The position numbers and the translations under genes were made by a program. The notes below the pieces were generated by a model. The model did no database searches. It worked only from the letters and a program-made list of their open reading frames with translations, and was not told the origin of the DNA. Positions 59,157 through 64,000 of a stretch of 64,000 nt of DNA are shown piece by piece. Source of the stretch: DASVTR01 sp036382855 (GTDB lineage: Bacteria > Acidobacteriota > Blastocatellia > Pyrinomonadales > Pyrinomonadaceae). The stretch lies in the NCBI GenBank assembly GCA_036382855.1, contig DASVPO010000007.1, forward strand, positions 1-64,000, read 5' to 3'. Each line of letters opens with the position of its first letter. Position 1 is the first letter of the stretch.

Positions 59157-60059
59157 ATGCAGAACGAGGTGACAAACGAGGCGAGGCTTGATTTGCTGCG
59201 CGAAGCTCTGCCCTACATACAGCGTTTCAAGGGCCGCACGTTCGTCGTCAAGTTTTCAGGCAAGGTGACGGAGGAGCGGGAGAATCTAGCGTCGCTGGCG
59301 GAAGAGCTGGCGCTCCTGCATCTGGTCGGGATACGCGTCTGCGTGGTGCATGGCGGCGGCAAGCAGTTGTCGGACCTTGCATCTTTGATGGGCGTTGAGC
59401 AGACGATTATCAACGGGCGGCGCGTGACGGACGATGCGACGCTGGAGATGGCGAAGATGATCTTCGCGGGCAAGATTAACACGGACATTCTGGCGGCGCT
59501 GCGCCAGAGGGGTGTGGAGGCTGTGGGGTTGTCGGGCGTTGACGGCAATATCGTACACGCCGAGCGGCGTCCGCCGCGAGAGGTCCTGAACCGCGCGACG
59601 GGCGAGCGCGAGCACGTTGATTTCGGACACGTCGGAGATGTCGTTGAAATAAACACGCGGCTGCTCTCCGTGCTGCTTGACGAAGGATACTTGCCTGTCA
59701 TCTCTTCGCTCGGCGCAGACGCCGAAGGCACAGTCTTCAACATCAACGCAGACACGATTGCAGCGGAGATTGCCGTGCGTTTGCAGGCCGAGAAGCTGAT
59801 ACTGCTTTCGGACGTTGAAGGCATACGGCTGCGCGCGGAAGAGCCTGAGAGCAAGCTTTCAAAACTCACGGCCGACGAAGCGGAGGCGCTGGTGCGCGAC
59901 GGCGCAGCGACGGGCGGCATGATTCCGAAGCTGCAAAGCATCACGGGCTTGCTGCGTCGCGGTGTGCGCAGCGCTCACATCATCAATGGTGGCCTGCGCA
60001 ATGCGCTGCTGGCCGAAGTCTTCACGGATGAGGGGACTGGAACGATGATCGTCGCATAA
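59157..60059 (+). CDS. argB: Acetylglutamate kinase
   Basis: 300 aa. The amino acid kinase fold shows FVVKFSGK at the start, VVHGGGKQLSDLASLMG, GRRVTDDATLEMAKMI and IINGGLRNALLAEVFTDEGTGTMI at the end. It phosphorylates N-acetylglutamate, the second step. ATG directly abuts the argF' stop, with GGAG inside the upstream gene. Last gene of the arg cluster in this window. Confidence 0.96.
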   Translation: MQNEVTNEARLDLLREALPYIQRFKGRTFVVKFSGKVTEERENLASLAEELALLHLVGIRVCVVHGGGKQLSDLASLMGVEQTIINGRRVTDDATLEMAKMIFAGKINTDILAALRQRGVEAVGLSGVDGNIVHAERRPPREVLNRATGEREHVDFGHVGDVVEINTRLLSVLLDEGYLPVISSLGADAEGTVFNINADTIAAEIAVRLQAEKLILLSDVEGIRLRAEEPESKLSKLTADEAEALVRDGAATGGMIPKLQSITGLLRRGVRSAHIINGGLRNALLAEVFTDEGTGTMIVA

Positions 60060-60221
60060 GCGCAGTCTTCAGTTTTGAGTTTACCGTTTTCGGAAACGAG
60101 CGACCCGGATTGGCCGGACACTGGAAAACGAACATCGCCTTCGCAGAGGGATTGACAAGCCAACAAGCCTCGAATATTGTGCCTGCACGCTTTTATCTTC
60201 CACCTGAAAAGGAACTCCGCA

Positions 60222-60704
60222 ATGATGAGAATGACAGGCAAGCTGCTTGTGCTGGCCCTCCTGCTGCTGACGATGTTGACACTGCCTGCGACGCGCGCTT
60301 CCTCGCTTCAAGAGAGCAGCGAAGGTGCACCGCGTGTGCGCATCACGACGCCCGTTAACAACGTCATACGCTACGGTCTCGGCCTGACCTTCATCGCCGG
60401 AACAGTCGAAGGCTCAAACGTCAAAGACGTTTTCGTCTCGATACGTCGCGTCGGCACAAACGAGGAATGGTCTGCGACGAAGAAGGGCGGGAGTTTCGTC
60501 AAAGGACCCACGGGCAAGTGGCTCAAGACGACGCTTGACGGCAACAACTGGTATGCGCCGACGAGCAAGTATAGCCTGCCGACTTTCGCAGACCTGCTGC
60601 CCGCGGGCACAGACGAGATGCGCTACATAGTCTATGCCTACGCGGTTGATCGCGAAGGGCGCAAATCAGAAGAAGAGGGCTCGATGTTTACGGTCAGGCG
60701 TTAG
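60222..60704 (+). CDS. Small secreted beta-sandwich protein
   Basis: Start ATG 60222 (or 60225) follows AAAAGGAACT. 160 aa with a signal peptide (KLLVLALLLLTMLTLPATRA). The mature part has RVRITTPVNNVIRYGLGLTF, IAGTVEGSNVKDVFVSIRRV and IVYAYAVDREGRKSE, the pattern of an Ig-like domain in which a sequence segment is compared with structural events. No enzyme motif; function unknown. Convergent with the next gene. Confidence 0.7.
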   Translation: MMRMTGKLLVLALLLLTMLTLPATRASSLQESSEGAPRVRITTPVNNVIRYGLGLTFIAGTVEGSNVKDVFVSIRRVGTNEEWSATKKGGSFVKGPTGKWLKTTLDGNNWYAPTSKYSLPTFADLLPAGTDEMRYIVYAYAVDREGRKSEEEGSMFTVRR

Positions 60705-61279
60705 AAGTAGAGTTGTCTGATGAGCCAGCCGAGCGCAGCGGCCGTCACAAAGTACAGGACGCCGAAAAGTAGCAGCAGGAAGGTGAGCAGTTTGATGTCC
60801 GGCGGTTTTAGTAGATTAACGTCGGGATGCTTGATGATTTTAAGCTGCTCCGCGAGTTCGTTGATGTGCTTTTCCATCTTCTGCCACTTCATCCTTCCCC
60901 AGATAAACGTCACGCCGAGCGCAAGGCTCATCAGCAGCGAGAGAAAAAGCAGAACGCCGATGACAGCTTTGTTTATCTGTCCGCCAGCCGCGTAATAGAT
61001 GGAGAGAATACCGCCAACCACAGCGTAGTAAACCGCGACCGACTTCAAGCCGTATTCGAGATAAAACTCGTAGAAATGTATATGGCGGTCATACTCCTTT
61101 TCCAGATTGGTTCTATCTTCCGGGCTAAGAAAAGAGGGAAGTATTCGGTCGGCGGGCTGTTCGAGAGCGTCCTTCGTGCTGCCTAGTGTTTGAACGGCAG
61201 GCGCTGTCTGCGTTGGCGCTGTCTGCGTCTCAACTATTTTCGGACTGCTGCCTGACGTTTGTTCTTCCGCCATCTTCAC
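60701..61279 (-). CDS. Integral membrane protein of unknown function, 192 aa
   Basis: The N-terminal 60 residues are polar with Gln-Thr-Ala-Pro repeats. Three membrane segments follow (VAVYYAVVGGILSIYYAAGG; AVIGVLLFLSLLMSLALGVTF; LLTFLLLLFGVLYFVTAAAL). Between the second and third lies a coiled, Lys-rich stretch (RMKWQKMEKHINELAEQLKI). It overlaps the previous gene's stop by 4 bases on the opposite strand. No family recognised. Confidence 0.75.
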   Translation of the reverse strand: MKMAEEQTSGSSPKIVETQTAPTQTAPAVQTLGSTKDALEQPADRILPSFLSPEDRTNLEKEYDRHIHFYEFYLEYGLKSVAVYYAVVGGILSIYYAAGGQINKAVIGVLLFLSLLMSLALGVTFIWGRMKWQKMEKHINELAEQLKIIKHPDVNLLKPPDIKLLTFLLLLFGVLYFVTAAALGWLIRQLYF

Positions 61280-61890
61280 CCAACTCCATTTACGTGCTAC
61301 TTACGGAGCATACGATACGCCGCGTGCGGGAGTCGGGTCAAAATATTTCTGAGACTGAAAATTCTGCACGGCGGTTAGTCGCAACAAAGCGTTGGCCGTG
61401 GCGTGTGGAAATTCGGATTGCCTTTGAGGAGGGCGATGATTTTATTCGGCGCGTTGCAGGTTTCTCGTTGATGTGCACCTTGATGAAACTAATCTCACGC
61501 AGTCGCAGGAGCAAGTCGGCCGGTTAGCATGTAGATGCCGGGCGGACTTGCTCCCATAATGTTTATCATCAAACTAAACGCAGAAGACGCCGCAAGGGCG
61601 CACCGCATGACACCCTGTCAGAAGGAAGAGCAGAAAGGCAGAGGTCAACAAAGTTCTCTCTCTTTTGTTTCGACTGCGCTTCTCTTTCCTGAGACGCGTC
61701 CTTGCAGCGTCTTCTGCGTTTAGTTCTTCACCCACCGCAACCTCAGCGCGAAATACGCTTCATGTAGAATAAACACCACGCCCGCTCATTTTGTGGCAAA
61801 AAAACGGGCGCGGCTTGAGAGCATCTCTCTCTGGCGAGCGCTCGTTTGATGTTGACGCGCTCGCTCAGACAAAACGACAATCATGCACGA
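61280..61890. other. Intergenic region with a long inverted repeat
   Basis: No supportable gene. It holds the inverted repeat 61572-61725 and probably the tilS promoter. Confidence 0.5.
61572..61725. repeat. Long inverted repeat with 19-bp perfect arms
   Basis: AACTAAACGCAGAAGACGC (61572-61590) is the complement of 61707-61725. The match continues inward for 7 bases with one mismatch. The 100-nt centre contains AACAAAG ... CTTTTGTTT. Confidence 0.85.
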
Positions 61891-62964
61891 ATGACGACGC
61901 CTGAGGAAAATCGTGCGCGTGCGAGGACGAGCGCGTTTGCACACCGTTTGCTGAATGAATGGCGCAGGCTTGATGCGCCCGCGGAAGGCGCGTGCGTGAT
62001 TGTCGCCGTCTCCGGCGGCGCAGACTCGACCGCACTGTTGCTCGCGCTCGACGAGTTAATCAAGACAGAGCGCCTGTCCGTGGAGTTAATCGTCGCGCAT
62101 TTGGACCACGGTTTGCGCGGCCGCGCGGGACAGGCGGATGCCGCTTGGGTTGCAGAACTCGCTCGCAATCTGGGTTACGGAATCCGGCAGGGCGCGGTCG
62201 CGCTCGGGCAGCAGCCTGCGGCCGTCGCCGGCAATCTTGAACAGGCCGCGCGCCGCGCGCGTTATGAATTTCTTTCTGCGACCGCTCAGGCGTGCGAAGC
62301 GAGCGCCGTCCTGACGGCGCACACGATGGACGACCAGGCAGAGACAGTGCTGCTCAGGTTGTTGCGCGGCAGCGGCGCTGACGGACTCTGCGGCATACGT
62401 CCTGTCCGCACGCTCGAAGCCGGAAGCCGCGTCTTGCTGATCCGTCCGCTCTTGAGTTGGGCCAATCGCCTGCGCACGGAAGAGTATTGCAGCGAGCGGC
62501 GAATCGAGTTCAGAGTTGACGAGATGAACGATAACGAGACTTTCGCGCGCGTGCGTGTGCGAAAGCAGTTGCTTCCGCTCCTACAGCGCACGTTAAATAC
62601 ACGCGCCGTCGAAGCCCTCTCGCGCACGGCCGACCTACTATGCGAAGACGCCGCCGCTCTCAACGCCGCCGCCGCGCTGCTGCTCGATGAAGCCACCGTT
62701 CACACGCCGGACAACGAACAGCCGCCGCCGCTCCGCGTTAGTATTCTCGCGCCCGCCTTGCCAGCCTTGCGTCGTCGCGCCCTCAGGCAGTGGATAGCGG
62801 AGGCGCGCGGCGACCTGCGACGGCTTGAGATGGTGCACCTGCGGGCCGTAGAGAGCCTGCTTGATGGTGAGCGCGGCGGCCGCATCATCGAGTTGCCCGG
62901 CGGCGTAACCGTCTCACGTAAACGCTGGTTGCTGCGAATTCATCTGCCACCCGCACTGGGCTAA
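61891..62964 (+). CDS. tilS: tRNA(Ile)-lysidine synthase
   Basis: 357 aa from ATG 61891 (MTTPEENRAR); an open frame runs to 61846. PP-loop AVSGGADSTALLLALD, then HLDHGLRGRAGQADAAWV and TAHTMDDQAETVLLRLLRGSG, all TilS hallmarks; the C-terminal TilS substrate-binding part is short. It converts C34 of tRNA-Ile(CAU) to lysidine so that AUA is read. First of the conserved tilS-hpt-ftsH trio. Confidence 0.94.
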   Translation: MTTPEENRARARTSAFAHRLLNEWRRLDAPAEGACVIVAVSGGADSTALLLALDELIKTERLSVELIVAHLDHGLRGRAGQADAAWVAELARNLGYGIRQGAVALGQQPAAVAGNLEQAARRARYEFLSATAQACEASAVLTAHTMDDQAETVLLRLLRGSGADGLCGIRPVRTLEAGSRVLLIRPLLSWANRLRTEEYCSERRIEFRVDEMNDNETFARVRVRKQLLPLLQRTLNTRAVEALSRTADLLCEDAAALNAAAALLLDEATVHTPDNEQPPPLRVSILAPALPALRRRALRQWIAEARGDLRRLEMVHLRAVESLLDGERGGRIIELPGGVTVSRKRWLLRIHLPPALG

Positions 62965-62967
62965 GAA

Positions 62968-63056
62968 GGGGAAAAGGGGAAAAGGTGAAGAGGGTAAAAG
63001 GAAGGCCGCTTGTCTTTCCCTTTACCCTTTTAACCATTTCCCCTTTTCCCCCTTGC
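62968..63056. repeat. Palindrome between tilS and hpt
   Basis: GGGGAAAAGGGGAAAAGG words on the left, CCCTTTACCCTTTTAACC words on the right. About 37 central bases are identical to those at 58080-58116. Confidence 0.85.
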
Positions 63057-63228
63057 TTCCGTCTCTCTGTGGCTCATGCTTTGGTTTGACGTTAAACAGA
63101 GGGCTGATTATTAAGTTGAAAAAGGCTGCGCCGCTGTCTACAATCGAATTTAGTAGCACCGCCGCGACTCTTCGCGTGCGGTTTTCGATTTGTTGGCTTC
63201 CCTTTAATGGAGGCGCTTGAAGATAGCA

Positions 63229-63756
63229 ATGGCCGAACAGATTGTAGAAGTGCATAGTGCAGCCGAGATTGCAGAGCGCGTGCAGGCGCTCGCAGCCGAA
63301 ATTGCCGCCGCTTACAAGGAACGCGAACTGACCATTCTCTGTGTTCTCGAAGACGGCTTCGTTTTTCTGGCCGATTTGCTGCGGAGCTTGAGCCTTTCGC
63401 CGCGCACCGTCTTCCTGCGCTACGACCACCAGTCGCTCGGCGGCCTACAGGATATTTCCTTCAGCACCCAAACCGACCTCACGCGGCGCGACGTACTTCT
63501 CGTCGAAGGCGTGCTCGATACGGGCGTCACGCAGGAGTATCTGCTCAAGCAACTGGGCGCACTCGGCGCAGCGAGCGTCAAGCTCTGTGTCTTGTTGGAT
63601 AAGCCTGACCGCCGCCGCGTCCAGCTTGAGCCGGACTATCGTGCCTTCGAGACGCACGAGCCTTACGTCTTCGGCTACGGCCTCGGCTTTCAGGAGCGCT
63701 ATCGCGAACTCCCTTTTCTAGGCACGTTTGCCCGGCCAGACGCCAAAGAAGGCTAA
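63229..63756 (+). CDS. hpt: Hypoxanthine phosphoribosyltransferase
   Basis: About 175 aa from ATG 63229; TTG 63217 is possible and closer to the GGAGG site. PRPP-binding motif DVLLVEGVLDTGVT (E-x-x-x-DTG), then CVLLDKPDRRRV and DYRAFETHEPYVFGYGL. The family's usual VEDIxDTG reads VEGVLDTG here, so the first acidic residue of the pair is replaced by Gly. It salvages hypoxanthine and guanine to IMP and GMP. Flanked by tilS and ftsH as in many bacteria. Confidence 0.9.
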   Translation: MAEQIVEVHSAAEIAERVQALAAEIAAAYKERELTILCVLEDGFVFLADLLRSLSLSPRTVFLRYDHQSLGGLQDISFSTQTDLTRRDVLLVEGVLDTGVTQEYLLKQLGALGAASVKLCVLLDKPDRRRVQLEPDYRAFETHEPYVFGYGLGFQERYRELPFLGTFARPDAKEG

Positions 63757-63971
63757 GAAACAGGCGATTTCGGGGATGCGAACCGGCTTCACCCGGAGCA
63801 CAACGCAGACTGGGCTTGGGGCATCTTAAAACAGTGGCGAAAGACGAGAGCGACAATTAATGAAGATAAGTTACGGGCCGCAGGACAAAAGCCCATTTCC
63901 GGCTCGTCATTCATCACTCGTCACTTGTCACTGGATTAGGGTATGATGGGCATCGGAGGCAGGGAAACATT

Positions 63972-64000
63972 TTGAGTTCTACGGCAAGACAAATAATTTT
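63972..64000 (+). CDS. ftsH: Cell division protease FtsH, first codons only (3' truncated)
   Basis: TTG 63972 opens a frame reading SSTARQIIF to the window edge, matching FtsH N-termini (SxxxRQIIFW). GGAGG at 63955-63959 is a somewhat distant ribosome site. The position after tilS-hpt supports the call. The right half of a GTGACAAGTGATGAG-type palindrome word (63903-63933) lies upstream. Confidence 0.6.

Overview
The window looks like a chromosome segment of an Acidobacteriota bacterium, probably class Blastocatellia. That placement is an inference from high-GC backbone codon use, a cell-surface protein ending in the TIGR03437-type domain frequent in that phylum, an acetylornithine-type arginine pathway, and many intergenic palindromes. 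I ran no searches, and every family name is recognition by eye.

Layout. 1-2362: 3' part of a beta-helix surface protein. 2605-2998: a strong promoter, a hairpin, a possible small ORF and a terminator. 3240-6859: an array of 34 same-strand tRNA genes or tRNA-like genes covering 19 amino acids. It includes short-arm Leu tRNAs, an Ile(TAT) with an expanded variable region, and three tRNAs with C33. It is followed by an HNH endonuclease and an endolysin-like peptidase. 8901-16040: ordinary genes (Dabb protein, S9 peptidase, GxxExxY protein, PLP decarboxylase, TIGR00725-like protein, aldo/keto reductase, stress protein). 16530-21672: a complete branched-chain amino acid ABC transporter (livKHMGF). 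21673-22464: a periplasmic cupredoxin-like protein.

22581-60059 is an arginine biosynthesis locus (argH, then argR-argG-unknown-argC-argD-argF'-argB). Its argH/argR intergenic region is split by a 28.65 kb Tn7-like transposon (24102-52755) with 27-bp terminal inverted repeats and a GGGAA target duplication. The tnsA-tnsB-tnsC-tniQ operon lies at the argH end. The cargo is rich in predicted conflict genes: a restriction-like/TPR/SEC-C protein of 1204 aa; a nuclease-SEC-C gene, an Avs-like STAND NTPase and a frameshifted nuclease paralogue; XRE regulators; a metallopeptidase; and a four-gene operon described next.

The strongest candidate for an undescribed system is that operon (43226-38545, minus strand). 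It encodes a sigma-like factor, an ImmA/IrrE-macro domain fusion, a P-loop kinase fused to an adenylosuccinate synthetase whose catalytic Asp is replaced by Ser, and a small protein with an ADP-ribosyltransferase-like N-terminal motif. A perfect 22-bp palindrome lies just upstream. The combination suggests protease-controlled expression of a nucleotide-modifying or ADP-ribosylation module.

60222-64000 returns to backbone genes, ending in the conserved order tilS-hpt-ftsH. A family of intergenic palindromes with low-complexity arms and a recurring GCTTGTC-like core lies between many backbone genes but was not seen inside the transposon.
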